From assembly GCA_012931725.1 (NCBI GenBank), contig CM022949.1, positions 3,445,934-3,509,933 of the forward strand: a stretch of 64,000 bases of DNA, in the 5' to 3' direction. The notes under the pieces are model-generated. The model made no database searches. It worked only from the letters and a program-made list of their open reading frames with translations, and was not told the DNA's origin. The DNA comes from Litsea cubeba (lineage: Eukaryota; Streptophyta; Magnoliopsida; Laurales; Lauraceae). Shown here in pieces: positions 31,801 through 46,800 of the stretch. The translations under genes were made by a program, and so were the position numbers. Positions within the stretch are counted from its first letter, which is position 1; each line of letters opens with the position of its first letter.

Positions 31801-34800
31801 TCATCATGAATTCATGATGACTCCAACTAGTTCCAGCCCCACTACCACCTCTAGATGGAGAGTAACTGCTCGAAGTCTAACTATCAGAACTCATGAAAGA
31901 CACTGCCTGAGATACTTCGGGTTCCTTGCCTTTTCTTCTTCCAAGTGTCTACGTAGATGGTCCACTTTCTTCTTCTCCAACCTCTTCATCAATCAATTCA
32001 TTAATTTCCCACCAAAGCTCTGGATATGCATTAGAAATGGATCCTCCACATCGACTAACCATAAAGTAAGGGATCATCCTCCTAGAAGATAATATCCAGA
32101 TTTATAGGACAATAATCTGGATCATCACTTTGCTTTTCTTTTGTCTATTTCCTACTCTCAACTAAAGATTGTAATGACAATATACCAACTTATTGAGCTT
32201 TTGCATGGTCAACTGATTTCTTGACTTCGTGTGGATCAAGGAAAATGCGCTCCAACTTCTTTCACAATTGGATGACGATGTTGTCCGACTAAAGCTGTGA
32301 ATATAGCAATCCTCATATTTGGAGCACTTTCTCCAAAACTTATCCACCAATCAGTTGAAATTGAATATAAATAAATAAAACTAGCCACCTGCAGCATATA
32401 ACATACATAGAACTTTAGACTGGTATGCGACTAAGTTAAAATTGTAGTCAACTATTCGTACCTGGATAACATTTGTCTATTTCTCTTATCGCTAGTGGGT
32501 TTGAAAAACTCCCGTGCCTCATTGTGTATATAGAAATCGACAATGTGTAAAATAGAAAATAAATTATTATTATTTTTTATAACAATAAAATTTATTAATA
32601 AGAGGGAAAACCCAAAAGAACAAACAACAGGAGAAAATTCAATACAAACTATACATCAAAGGATAAAGAAGAACGAAGCACCCCTTCCTTGGTGAGGTTA
32701 TCCATCGAAACATTGTCCTCACACATGATGAAGGACAGCATCCAATTGACTCAAGATATCTTGCACTTCCTCCACCACATCAGTCAACCTCCAAGGACAA
32801 GAACAATTGCCTAAACTCCACTGAATGGCAACAAAGGAATCTCCTTGAATGATAACTTTAGAACCTTCCAACTTACGCAACTCGCGGCAACCAACCAAAA
32901 GAGCATTCATTTCAGATTTATTAACATCTAAAGAATCCACCGGCCCAGAGAAATTCCTTACATTACTGCCATTCCAGTCTCTAATGACACCTCCAATACC
33001 ACCTCTTCCAATGGCTTAAACATAACTTCCATTAGAGTTTAATTTGAGAAAACCCATAGGAGGACATTCCCATGAAACACTGTTTAAAGATTTAGAGACC
33101 CATCCACTTTGAAAGTGAGCTGCCCATGATCTACTTAAATCCTCCAAACACACCCCTTTAAACTCTTTTCTTGAAAACACCCACTCTGAAACAGACCAGA
33201 TAATAGATGCAACAACATTCTCCACCGAGTTACTCTTATTCTTGAAAACACGATTATTCCTCGCCAACCAAACGTTATGTCATTCAACATCTTATGCAAT
33301 AACGTTATGTCATTCACTTCATTTAAAGCATGAATTTGATCATTTTCATCCTTTGTTGCTTTCTTCAACACCTCCATCAATCATACTCACAACTTAGTCT
33401 CGATTGTATTTTTATGTTCTTCTTCATTGGCATAGTAGAATTTAGGGTTCAAGAAATAACCTACAATTAAAATGACAAATATGCATTATAAATTAAAAGT
33501 GAAAGTTTCATCCATACATAGATAAATAGTTAAAAAAATTATTGCAACATGCAATGGCTGCTACAGATGATCATTCCATCGGGCATTAATTATCTGCAGG
33601 AACTCATCAGAATAACTGCAATTTTGTTGTCTTTCTAGCTTTGCTTGGTCCATTGTCTCATATTAACTACATGAACTCTTCTACATATCCCTTCCCCTTG
33701 ATGGCCATCAACCTGCATAACCAAAATTTTCCTTATCGGTGTTGTTGCCGGTCTGCGTTGGATATGCCCAAACTATCTCAAACAGGTTTCTCTACTTTTA
33801 TCTCCTATTAATGCTGCTCCTAAATGTTCTCGAAAGTACTCATTTCTAATTTTATCCTTCTTAGATTTAACTCACATCCACTTCAACATTCTCATCTCTG
33901 TTACATCCATTTTGTGCATATATTGCTTTTTGATTGGCCCACCAAGAAGCAACATATGGTTTTTTAGATGACATCACCATTGACCAATACATCAACATCT
34001 TCCGGATGTGGTATAAGAAAATGGTGCTTCATTGTAATTTTATTGATTGTGAAATGTGCCACATACCATCTTTCTTTGGTTAAAGTAAGATACTAGCTCA
34101 TTCTCTTGCCTATGTAGCTCCAATTCAATCAACATCGAAACTTGCGTCTTAAGTTCGTCATCCGTTTTTGGACTCATCCAGTAGGCTAGATCCTAGCACT
34201 AGGTCAAAGCAATTTTGGACATCTCTTAGCGTCGGTAACCAGCGGGGAAATATACATCTTATATTAATCAATGAGAGACTGCAAGTGCTGACAATCTCAA
34301 CCAATGTTCAAAATATCAATATTTTGGCTGGTCTGGAAAATCATATATATTGTATCAGGCAATAGATGATGGTTATCAAAGATATGCTAGTGGAGCTTTT
34401 TTTTTTTTTTTTTTTGGCGCAAAAAAAAAGAACAAAATTCAGAATAGTAGAAAATGTTAGTTTTGATGTTTGATTTGCTTTATCAACTAATATATATGTA
34501 TGTGTTGGGCCCTTAAATGTTATATAAGTCCTATGTCATTGTATGATTTTAACTGAACAAAGCTGTTAAATATTGTAGGAATGTAACCATGTCATTGACG
34601 TTAAAACCCATTAAAATGTTAATCAACAAAAAATTGAAGAAATTTTATAGCAACAACATTATAATTGTAGTGTTGTGAATCTCGATCGTAATTTAATAAT
34701 GATTGGAGAGATTAAGTTCTTATCTTGTTCTTATATTGTTCTTTTGATTGATTGTCAAATAGCTTAGCAGGGCAGAAATTAGAGAGATGTATGGCACACG

Positions 34801-37800
34801 GCATATTGGCCGAGATCAAGCACGCGGTCTTGTTGGTCTTATGGATTTCTTTTGCTTTAGTGAGGTAGGGTTTTATGTGATAGTTGTGAGATTCACTTTA
34901 ACCATGCAATATTTCTTTTGGTTTATTAGCAATGGCATTAAATATGTTTGGTTTAGTTGGCATCTTCCATTCTCTCATTTTGCATTAGTGAGATGGGTTT
35001 TTATGCTGCAGTTGTGATCTTTACTTGTCCTTGCCATATTTTGATGATTTATTGACAGTAGTATTAAATATGTTTAGTTGTTATTTTTACTTCTCTCTCT
35101 CTATATATATATATATTTGATGCTGTTTCAATTATTTTCATTTGGTAAAAATGAATTATTTGAGGCCAAGTGATACTATATCATGATCAACTATCTTTGG
35201 TTGATTTATGCACCCTATGTTTTTCTTTGTGGATAGCTTTAACTACTCATGTCTCAAATACTTAGGGCATTGGTTGAATTGACAGTAGTAAACCAAAACA
35301 ATGGGTTTCAATAATTGTTCATCTGGAACGAAAACCTAGTTTTTCTTCAATTTGGAATCTACAACCTGGTATGAAAGCCTTCGTAGCATAAGGACATTCA
35401 TCAAGTAGCAGTAGAAAGCAGTTTTCCTTCAAGATATTGGGTTTTTAGAGGGTTGCGTTAGGTAGGTTGATAGCCAGCGTAAAATTTTGTCACAACCCTA
35501 ATATGAATTTTGAGATACCAACATTCTAGATCTAAGGATTTGGGTCAATATGTATTGGACTGGAGAAATAGAATTCATGTAGACAACCCCAACATAGTTG
35601 GGACAAGGTTAGAATTTTGACGACGACAACCCATGCTGGGGGCTGACATCAGCACTTAGGTACATGTGAAGGTTCTCGTTTGTGCTTTAAATAGGTCATG
35701 AGCAAACGTCCTTCGGTGTAGACCTGGATGGTACCTTTACTTGGGTGATGGTTAGGCAATGGCGGACCTAGGATTTTTGTTTATGTGGTGTGGTATATGG
35801 TCAAGTGATAACATAAAATAATAAAATTGAATCTTATGAGATATTATCTAAGGGATTTCTCGGATCACGCAGATGTGGTTACATGGGCCCGCCCCTGTGG
35901 TTAGGCAATCATTTTGTTTTAAACAAGAGATCTTTTGATGACACCTTGTGCATTCACCTTTAATGCTTCGCGTTTAGCCCCTTTGATGGAAGGGCATTGT
36001 TTAGAAGTCCTAAAAATTCAAAATTAAATGCCTATAAAAAAAGGTCTTAAGTTAACTAAGAAAAAAAAAAGTGGTCGTACCGACTGATAATATTGGTCGT
36101 AGCCAATAATATTGGCCAAAACTGTGGATATGGGCCGATAACAATTGCACCCAAGGTTATCAAAGTGTTCAGTGCTGTTATATGATATGTATCGGCCGAT
36201 ATTTTAAACCATTGTTTAGGTATAAACGATGGTCAAGGCCTACATAAATAGAATTGGTGACCACCATATATTTTAACCCATCGTTTAATGTCATACAGTA
36301 ATCCAGATTTTTTTTTTTTTTTTTTTTGTATTTTTAGATTTATTGAGAAAGAAATTCACAGAACCACTAATTAGTACGACAGATAACCTAGTTTCTTACG
36401 CTGACATGTATCGATTTTCAGGTCCTAACAATATGCTTTTCGATACTGTTAATTAGGGGTGGGTTCAATTTCATTTCAATGAGATCAAGGAGTTGTCTTC
36501 CAATTTAGATGTGGTTATTCGTAATGAGGTTATGTCTGCCAATTCAATGGCAGTTGTTCCAGCCAAACAAGGGCTATATAGAATTTCTCCATGGTTGGCC
36601 CCTGTTATGTAATTGTTGTTTGTGGGTACAACGCTCTCACACCCCATTTTTTTGTTTGTTTTCGGGGAGCTATATTGTGCTTTTTATTTTTACTTTTTTC
36701 ATATCTTTTATATAATCATTTTTGTCAGTGTTACTGACCAAAAAAAAAAAAAGGTGTGGGTGCATAATTGGAAATTGGTGGGTCACTTCAATAGAAGAGA
36801 AAACTAATAAATACCATTTGGGACGGCCTGGACATGTGAATTGAAGATTGAAAACTGTTCTTGTATGAATAAATGAAGTATTGGTAGTGCATTTGCAATA
36901 GGCTAGGAAAAAGAGCGCTGGGGGAAGCATTTGAGGTTGACCAAAGCCACTTGTAGTGAAGCATTCTGAAGTGAGATGCGAGATTGTGGAGCGATGAAGT
37001 ACATAACCCTGATATTGTGCCGCCTTTATTGTTATAATGTAAATGCTAGAACAAGTTTTCAGATATTTTGCAACCTTTTTCTCTCTTTTGTTTCCTCTAT
37101 TGGTTGCATGACTTGATCCTGCAACCTCGTTGTTGTGATGATGTGCACCTCCCAACTGAACTACATGCTCCTCATTTTTTATTGCTTTTTCTCTGGAACA
37201 TATTATGATGATTAGGAGCATCTTATGTTTCTGTTAGTTGTAGACTTGATGGAAAATATCCTCTGGGAACTTTCTTCTGTGCACTTCATTTTGTTTGTTC
37301 ATCTTGTCTGTATCTTTCAAGGTGATGATATTTAATTATTTTGGCATATTATTCCCCTGAAAGCTTACTTTTGTGTGTTGCATGTTATTTTTATTTTATT
37401 TATCTTACAAGGTCGTGATTTACTTTTACTTTGTAGGCATGCCTTATTGCAGATGTCGTACAACATTTTGTGGATGCCAAGCTGGATTTTGATGCATCCT
37501 ATGTGTATCAAGATGTAAATCATGCAATCCAGCATGTTCACCGGAGTGGTTTGGTTCACAGGGGAATTCTTTCTAATCCTCCTAGATACCTTATGAAAAA
37601 TGTAAGCACTACAATCCTACACCTCATTAATATTGAAAATATTGGTCCTTTGTTCCCAAGATTCTCAATGTTGCTGTGACTCTTTATTCATTCATTGAAA
37701 ATTCTATTAGCATTGCCTCTTTGTACTCTTAACTTAATATGGACGGGTTAATATTCCAGGGCCAAGTGCTTCGCTTTCTGAGGATGCTTAGGGAGAATGG

Positions 37801-40800
37801 GAAGAAACTTTTCCTTCTAACTAATTCTCCATATTATTTTGTTGATGGAGGGATGCGTTTTATGCTGGAGGTGACTTACTCCAGGCTTTATTACATTTTT
37901 TCTAGTGCAATGTAGTATTTTCTATTGTTGATCAGATTCCATAATGCTCAGAGCACAATTCGATAATGTTTTTCCTCAAGAAAGTTCATGATAATATTCC
38001 AAAACCCTTCACGATTGTCATTATAATCATCGCTGGAACCTTATCCCATCTGTCTGGGCTCTACTTCCCATTATAATCTAAAGAGGAAATATACAAAATT
38101 TTGTCGAGAAAAATAGGTCATTTGGCCTCTTTTGATGACCTACACCATTCATTTGTTGGTCCCATTGGGGTAGGTTATGCACCAGTTATCTTCCCCAGCT
38201 GGGTGGCATATAAGTTTAGCAGACATTTCTCTTAATAGTTGACTGCTAGCTTTAATTTTTAACTGTCTATTTGCAGGCCATCTAAAGTGGTTCTATAATA
38301 TTTTCCTGCCTTATTTTTTCATCCTTTTCCACCTTTTTATGAAGCAGAAGTTGGGTCAAACATACTTCATGTCGTTTACTTTTGATACCTATAAGAAATA
38401 CATACCGAAGCAAACCATAGGATCGAAGTGCAATTAGATCTATGCATTAATGACCATGTTTCAATTTTGAGTGATTTTAGAAACTGGAGTTTTTAGTTTC
38501 CAGAAACAGTTTCACTGCAGAAAACATATTTGCTGCACCAAAACAATGGAGCTGAAACTGTAAAAAATGAAATGATTGTGGTAACTGGTGGCTTGTGTAA
38601 TGCCAGAGATTTCATGATAGAACAGAAAACGGTCCGTGTTTGCACGCGGGTCAAATTTTGTTGCTTGGTGGGTTTTTTATATTGCCTGTTTTTTCCACGG
38701 AGGTCCGGAGTCTCAGCTTTACACAAAGTAGCGAACAAGCCTTGTGTAAATAACTAAGATTCTGCAGAAGACTGTTGCGTAGAAACATGCCAGAAGTATA
38801 TGAAATATGTTCTATACCTGTGTATCTTTAGTTGTGTCCTCAAATTCTGCATAATTTTTAATGGTATAAACATACTGCATCTTCCCATGGTAAATTGGAC
38901 TGCTAATCTATGATGAGAGTGAGTGTAAACATGTTAATTTAGTTTTATAAGTTGCAAAGTAGTGTATGTGCCTTAATCTTAACTAGTGCTGGCTGAGTCA
39001 TTGTACTCTGCAATGCATTCACCAGATGTGGATCAAATAGCCTCAATCATACATCAAAATGTTTGATGCTTAAGTAAATTATAAGTGCAGTCTGATTTCA
39101 GACTCTCGTTGATACAGATTGATAAGACTTAAAAGGTATCTATTATTCTGTTGTATCGACCAGTTTCTTTATTGGCCAACTTGGCCACTGGTACTAATAT
39201 GATGAACCTTGATGGGTTGTTCCGTTTATTTTACATGATCACAAACTAATCATTGCAACTTGTTGTATACGTGTTTGTATAATTTAAAAGAGCAACTTCT
39301 TGTCTTTATTGTAGCTTTTAGATTCTAGTGCGCCTAGAATCCTGTCTAAGTCTTATTTAGTTTGGCATAAGATTTCTTAATAATTATATATTCTTACACT
39401 AAAGTTTTTTTTATGGTCCAACTGTTTTTTTTTTTTCTCTCTTCTGCTTTTCTTTTAAGCTGGTACTGGATTCTGCTGGGATAACTCTTTGATGTAGTGA
39501 TTGCTCACGCTGTACTGAATTTATCAATTGAAACATTGAATAGGACTCGACTGGCAGTGGAGACTCTTGGAGGGAACTCTTTGATGTAGTGATTGCTCAA
39601 GCTAATAAGCCAAACTTTTATACGTCCGACCACCCATTCCGGTTTTTATCTATACTTTACATGCTTTTATATGTTTTTTAGGACTCAGTGCACATCAGCA
39701 TATGGTATAATTCATTTTCTTGACTCGTGAATTGTTGCTTTTTTTGAGGTAACAACTAACAATTATTTTTATTTTTATTTTTGTTATTTTTGTTATTTTT
39801 CATACCTAAAAACAAGTTCTCTAAAAGTATTCATCATAGATGAAGTGCTGATGGAGCTTTTATTTGTAAGATTCTTTTTCCCCATCCCTTCTTAGCAGAA
39901 AAGTTCTTTTCAATTTTCACGACTGTATTTTATAAATGAGCAGAAGCAAATTGAGTTAAATTTGCAATAAACTAAACATTAATAAAAATTTAAAATTCTT
40001 GGTTTATTAATTTGGGGCAAAGGGCTGGAATTTGTCTTAACTGAAGCCGTGTTCATTCGATGGAACTAAGTAGTATTTGTTGGGCTGGACTTTGTCATAT
40101 TAACTGAAACTGTGTTCATTCAATGGAACCAAGTAGTATTTGTTGGGCTGGACTTTGTCTTAACTGAAACTATGTTCATTTGATGGAACCAAGTAGTATT
40201 TGTTAAGTCCTACTGAGTTCTACAATTCCTGTAATTAAACTTTAAATAGTGTCAAAGGCTCATACAAAATTAAGAGAGGAAAATATTCTACTGATGAGAA
40301 TTTGAAGATAATATGGGGATGATTAGATTCCAGATGGTAATTGTTTTTTTTAATATGCATTGAACGAGTCATCTGGCCAAAATATATGATGCTCAAGTCA
40401 AACTGAGTCGGAATGAGTTTGAGTCATGATTTTTTAATATATCTGCTGAGAATAGTTTTTGTGAAGATCTGGTTCCTTGCTTGGGGTGACCTTGATGCAG
40501 TCCTGCTTGGGAAAAAGGGTTGCAGACTTGCAGTTCCAGTTCTGGCTGCTTTCTTTAGTGAAGGATCCAGTAGCTTGGGCCGAATTTAGAATGCACACGA
40601 GAAAAAAGCAAGAAGAAACACAGAGAATAACAGCACTAACCTGAAGATTATTGAAGAATCAAAGACAATCTTCAAATTCCCCACACAAGATAAAGCCAAA
40701 AGAGGCCTGCTTTGTTGCTGTAAAATTTTTCCAGTTCATAATGGCAATCCTTTTTGTATGAATATATATAATTGTGGTTCCATATGAAATGAAAACTTAA

Positions 40801-43800
40801 TCTATCACAATAGAAAGCTCCAATAATACCTACATTTCTGAAGATAGAAGAATCCTAAGGTAGCGTTTGGTTCACTGTAATGAAGGTCGAAATAGAATGG
40901 TCATTCCAACGGAATGATCATTACCGCGTTTGGTTTGCAAAAAGTGACAGAATGACCATTACCTCTGGAATCATCATTCCTTTATGTGAGGGAATCATCA
41001 TTTCATTGGGGAGGGAAAGGAATGGCCATTCCATTCCTTTCTAACTTTTCGTTGAGAGCAAAATACCCTTGTTTCACATCTACCACTATTGTGTGGGCCC
41101 CACCTATATAATAATAATATAATCTACACATTATTATATATTATTATTATATTAAGATTATAAAAGAGAAGAACTTGTGTGGGCCCCACCTTTATAATAA
41201 TAATATAATCTATACATTATTATTAAGAACAAAATGACAACTTGTGTGGGCCCCACTTAGATAATAATAATATAATCTATATTATTATTACCCTTGAAAA
41301 AGAGAACTTGGGCCCCACTTATATAATAATAATAAGATTATAAAGAGAAGAACTTGTGTGGGCCCCACCTATATAATAATATAATCTATTTATTATTATA
41401 AGAACAAAATGACATAACTTGTGTGGGCCCACTTAGATAATTATAATATAATCTATTATTATTATTACCCTTCAAAAAGAAAAGAACTTGGGCCCCACTG
41501 ATATAATAATAAGATTATAAAAGAAAGAACTTGTGTGGGCCCCACCTATATAATAATATAATCTATACATTAATATTATTATTTTTATAATATTAAGATT
41601 ATCAAAGAGAAGAACTTGTGTGGGCCCCACCTATATAAGAATAATATTTTATTATTATTATTATTAAGAACAAATGACAACTTGTGTGGGCCCCACTTAG
41701 ATAATAATAATATAATCTATATATTATTATTACCCTTCAAAAAGAGAAGAACTTGGGCCCCACTTATATAATAATAATAAGATTATAAAAGAGAAGAACT
41801 TGTGTGGGCCCACCTATATAATAATAATATAATCTATACATTATTATTATTATAATATTAAGATTATCAAAGAGAAGAACTTGTGTGGGCCCCACCTATA
41901 TAATAATAATATAATCTATACATTATTATTATTGTTATTAAGAACAAAATGACCTAACTTGGGTGTAGTACTGCAACTTTAACCGAGCCAAAGATAAAAA
42001 TCTAATAAGGGTATTTTGGTCAGTCTTATGTAAATTTTATTCCATTCCTGGACTCATTCCAGGGTACCAAACGCAGGAACATGAATCAAAATTTTATTAC
42101 TGGGTTGATTCCTCAGCGTACCAAACGTTGGAATGGAAATGACTATTCATGCCTCATTCCATTCCAGACTCATTCCGGTCTCCATTCCATTCCCGCCTAC
42201 AACCATTCCAGCGAACCAAACGCTACCTAAGATGTTTGACTTGAGAAAGGCAATGAAATAAAAAGTAAAGAGGAAACTGTTATTGTTAGGCGTGTTGTGA
42301 GGTCTGACTATGAGCTTCTTGTTATTGTAGGGCTTTGCTTTTTCAACTGTAAAATCTTCAGGGCATATTTAAAATAAGCTGCAACATGATCCAACATACA
42401 GCTGTAGGGAAATTATTTTAGTGTACACTTTACAGTTCATATAGTTTATACTATTGTGTTGATACAACCCTTGGTCTTCAATTTCGGTTACGTCCCCGTT
42501 TTGTTTTGCCCTCCAAACTGAAATGTCTCGGCTGCTTCAGAATTTCGGCAGAATTTTTACTTGGAGTTATGTTTTGAAAAGAATATATATAAAAGGTCAT
42601 TATCCAGTGCGGGTCCCAACGAAGCAGGGTCTTGGAGCCCTTTGATTCCATCGGAGGGCTGGGACTGCTTTAGTTCCATGTTCAGCTTAGTATATCATGA
42701 AACATTTATAGAGAGTTTCAATTTCTCATAAGATTTTGATAGAAAGTGACAGTGACCTTGGGTTTGGTGGTACCATCTAAAAGCAACTTTCTTTTCTTCC
42801 TCTGTTCGATAGAGAGGCAGTCCTTTTTTATTTTTTCTTTATGTCATGTCCTTACGGTAGCAATCCTCTCTTCCCCATTTCTATTCTTGTATCACCCCAC
42901 TTTTTTCCTATTTCCCTCTTTTTAAGGGAAGAGGTGGAAAATCTGGAAATCATCGAGGCATGTTCATTTCATATAGTTTATAACTCAATGGCTTATATTT
43001 ATGGAGAGGTGGAAACCACAGGCACCATAGCTGGGCCCACTGAAGGAAAAATTCTATTTTTCTGACTAGATGTCATATAATACCTTGATGAGATACACAT
43101 TGTTAAAAACGGAAGAACTAAATCATCCACCCATTGCTCCATTAAAGATCAAGCATAAAAAAAACAATAGCCATTTGATTGAATACCATGACCATTCCTT
43201 CTCGAATATGGACCACAACTTGACAGTGTGAATTGACAAGCTAGTAGCTTTTTTTTTGGTTTTCTGCGAACCCACCATAAATTTTGCTTATTTGCTAACC
43301 CCCTTAAACTTTAGCTTATTTGTAAAACAAAAATTAGACCCTTCTAAAACACCCATGAACAGAAGCTACAGAACAAACCATTCAGATCATTGAAACTAAG
43401 AAAATCCCCAAAAATAAAATAAATAAATAAAAACCCAAGGTGTTGACTATCACTTGTCGACTCCATGCTATTACATAGGGTTTTGGTCGAATTTGTTGAC
43501 TGAGGGGGTGGTTGGGTTTAGGGCTTAGGTTGAGAGAGAGAGAGAGAGAGAGATGCAATTGGCAGTCAATGGGCCTTCTCTTCTTGGAATTATGAGGCTC
43601 AATCACCGGGATTATGATGGCCTTTTTTTTTTATCATGTCTTCTCGTCTTGTGATCATGGTTTAAAATCCCGGTTCGCGGTCATCGTGGCCCATCGCGGA
43701 GCGAATTTTTATTTGACCCCAAAAAAATCCGAAAAAATATCCAAAAAATCCAGAATATTATAAAATGATAGAAACTAATGTTTTTTTTTTTCCATTAGTG

Positions 43801-46800
43801 CACACTTTAAAGCAAAATAACGCTCCCCTCAAGTTATAACATCCTGTATCATTGCTGTATCGATGTATATACTAAAATAAGCTGAAATATCATAAATTTG
43901 ACATAATGCAACCATAATTTTGGGCAAACTAATAGTGTTAAACATTTAAAGTCTACACTTTAAATCATAAAATTCACACTTTTTTGTTCCAAAAGTGTAG
44001 ATCTATTGTAAACTAACACATTATAAATGCATTTGAACACTAATTTGGAAAAATGTAAATGATATCAAGTAAAGCCCCAAATTTTGAAAACAAAAAAATC
44101 TAGATCTACACCTTAAAACACTAGATCTAGAGAAAAATTAGTGAGTAACATCAAATCTAACTCAATATAAAGCCTTTGGTTAATGTATTGCACAATCTTA
44201 AAAAAAAAAAATACCCTAAAATAATTCAGATTTAAATAATGAAAAAAAAAAATATTACAAAAAGTGCTAAAACTTGAAATTTTTTTCTCCAAAAGTATAG
44301 ATCTAACACACCTCAAACATCTCTGAGTTATTTTGATGTTGAATCTTGAAAAGAACTCCAAAAAACAAAAAAATAAGCTTACCAAAGAGGTCCCTTGAGT
44401 TTGATTAGATTTCCCCACATACAAATCCACCCAAAAGTAGCTTAGATCTAAGCTTTTAGGTGCTCCTCCATGCCTTAGAAGTTGTAGCAGGCCTTAGGAA
44501 GCATTAGGAAGCTTTCAGAGAAGAAACACATTGAAAGAAGTGAAAGAAAAAGGCCAAAGGGAATTTTTTTTTTTTTTTTTTTAATCTCGTTAGGCGTTAT
44601 AATGACCGTTATTTTCAAAATAACGGCCGTTATAATGGTACGGCTGTTATATTCAAACTAACGGCTGTTATGGACCCTTTTTTTGGCGACTTTTTACCCC
44701 GATATGCATCTCGGCCGTTATATTCATTATAACGTAATGGTAATGGCCATTACCGTTACATAACAGTCGTTATTTTGAACCATGCTTGTGATAGAATGCT
44801 AGCCCTTGGATGGACTCGAAGGGCTCCAATTAAGTCACTTACGCAGAGGTCTTATGCATGGGCTGTGCATGTGTCTACATGAATTCTCTTTCTCCATTCC
44901 AATCTATCTTAAGCCAAATCATCAGAGAGGTTTCAATTCTTCATATCTATACTTCCAGCCATGTCCTCTTTGGCCAACCCTTTTCCTTGGTGGGCCATCG
45001 TCTGCATAGAAAAATGTTTCCTTAACGGTGCCATTGCTGGCCTTTGTTAGACGTGCCCAAACCATCTCACAAGTCTCTCTTAATTTATCCCCTATTGATG
45101 TTATCCCTAAATGCTCTCGAAAGCACACATTTCTGATTCTATTTTAACTAGTTTTACCACAGATACCTGTCAACATTCTCATATATGCACACTCATTTTG
45201 TGCATGTGTTGCCTTTTGATTAGCCAACATTTTGCTCTATAGATCATAGCTGGTCTATATATAATATAAGGATTTTTACCTAAAGATATTTTAGAACTTA
45301 ATGATTATTGATTAATGATAGTAATTTGAGCTTTTGCTGAAAAGAGAGAACCAAAGTCTAAAGGGATGTGAAATGATAGAAAAACCTTCCATCCTCCCTA
45401 ATTCCCTGACAAAAAAAAAAAAACCCTCTTAATCTAGATGAGATTCTTGTGCCGTGTGGTAGATGCCCATTGTTCATTGTATTTAAGCTTTATCCATACT
45501 TCTATGATGGGATTAGGCTCCTGTTATTGTAGCCTCTTTCTTCTTCATTCTTGCAAACTGTCAAGTTTCTATGTCATGTTAATGTTGTAAAACAGATGTG
45601 CAGTGAGCTATTTTCCTAATAATTCTTGACTGTTTTTTCATTGTCGCTCAAGCATTTAGTAACCATGCCTATTTCGGGTTTGATTTTCTCTTTGATTTCT
45701 TCTTTAGCTGCTATGACATTGAGAAGGACACATTAGCTTTCTCAAAGGTGGATTCTTTTCTTCCAAATGAAATTTACTACCATGGATGCCTTAAATCGTT
45801 TCTTCAAATTACAAAGTGGAATGGACCTGAGGTATGCTCAAGGTTACTATGTCTGTTGAATATCAGTTATCCTGCAATTGAAAATTGTAGATTATCTTTT
45901 TCCCCTTCTTCGCCCCCTCCTCTTCCAATCATCTTTCACTGCTCAATGCTGGGACGGCCATTTTTCTGATATACTAAGCTTAGTTTCTCATTTTAGATCC
46001 ATGATATCTGTTTTTGCCACTTATAACTAATGTATGATTATTTATTTATTTTTGTTGGTATCATGATATGAGTCCCCGGAACATCACGGTTGCAATAATG
46101 ACGACTTACAATTAAGATCTTGCTGATCATTTATGTTCTTCATCCATTATTACTTCCTTCTATGCTCAACAGGGTATTCTTTATAATGCTACTTTATATC
46201 CTTGTGAAACAAGAGAAATTAGCACATTCTAATTGCAGTTTTCATATTGCCTATAGATTATGCTTGACTGCTTGTTCACTGAAACATTATCCATCGGATC
46301 ATGTACATGTAGAAACTAATTTTGGTTTGTAAGTTATGATTGAAAGTTTTAGGCCAGAAACATTCAGCGAGTGTTGTAAGGGATGTGATTTATGTGCCAT
46401 GTGATGAAAAGAATTCTCAACAATCTTAACGGAAACCTCTTTTCACGGTGCATATGGTTGGTCTGACGCAGAAATTGTTGTGCATCGATGCTGATCTTTT
46501 TCTATAACTTAGGCCTTTGCATGATTGGGCGATAGGGTGTTGTATCGTCTATGTACCATAGGTACTTTTCATCAGACACGCCCCTTGCTACACATCTGCG
46601 GGATATGAAATGAATTCGCATGACTCCGTCACCGGTTCTCTTCCAGTTATTCTCAGATTGTGTCTTTTTGGAGGCCCTGTTTGGGAACCACTTGGCTGAG
46701 TCATGTGATCCCACCTATTTGGTTAGGGAAGCGAGAAGAGGGTGGACGCAGTATGGTTTACCCATGTGCGGCCGCTCAGGTTCTACAGCTCTAAAAGCAT

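Larger units (their letters stand above)
30114..34762. other. Nucleotidase intron 4, filled with decayed transposons
   Basis: A 4,649-bp intron. In order it holds a hAT transposase remnant (31,390-32,360), an L1-like LINE tail (32,560-33,275) and an RTE-like LINE fragment (33,600-34,010), all antisense to the gene. None is intact. Confidence 0.8.
39642..45707. other. Nucleotidase intron 8, the largest in this gene
   Basis: A 6,066-bp intron holding a 60-bp triplication (40,022-40,204), a Harbinger-like element with an internal tandem array (40,859-42,227), a non-autonomous hAT element (43,656-44,784) and an RTE-like fragment (44,880-45,260). Confidence 0.8.

Noticed and set aside
36670..37221. 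A 183-codon open frame on the minus strand in nucleotidase intron 5
   Set aside because: Low-complexity composition, no recognisable domain, no splice or promoter context, and it runs through poly-A and AT-rich intron sequence.
41090..41945. Possible CRISPR-like array
   Set aside because: Blocks vary in length, spacers are themselves repeated, and the array lies inside a plant transposon. It is a higher-order tandem repeat.
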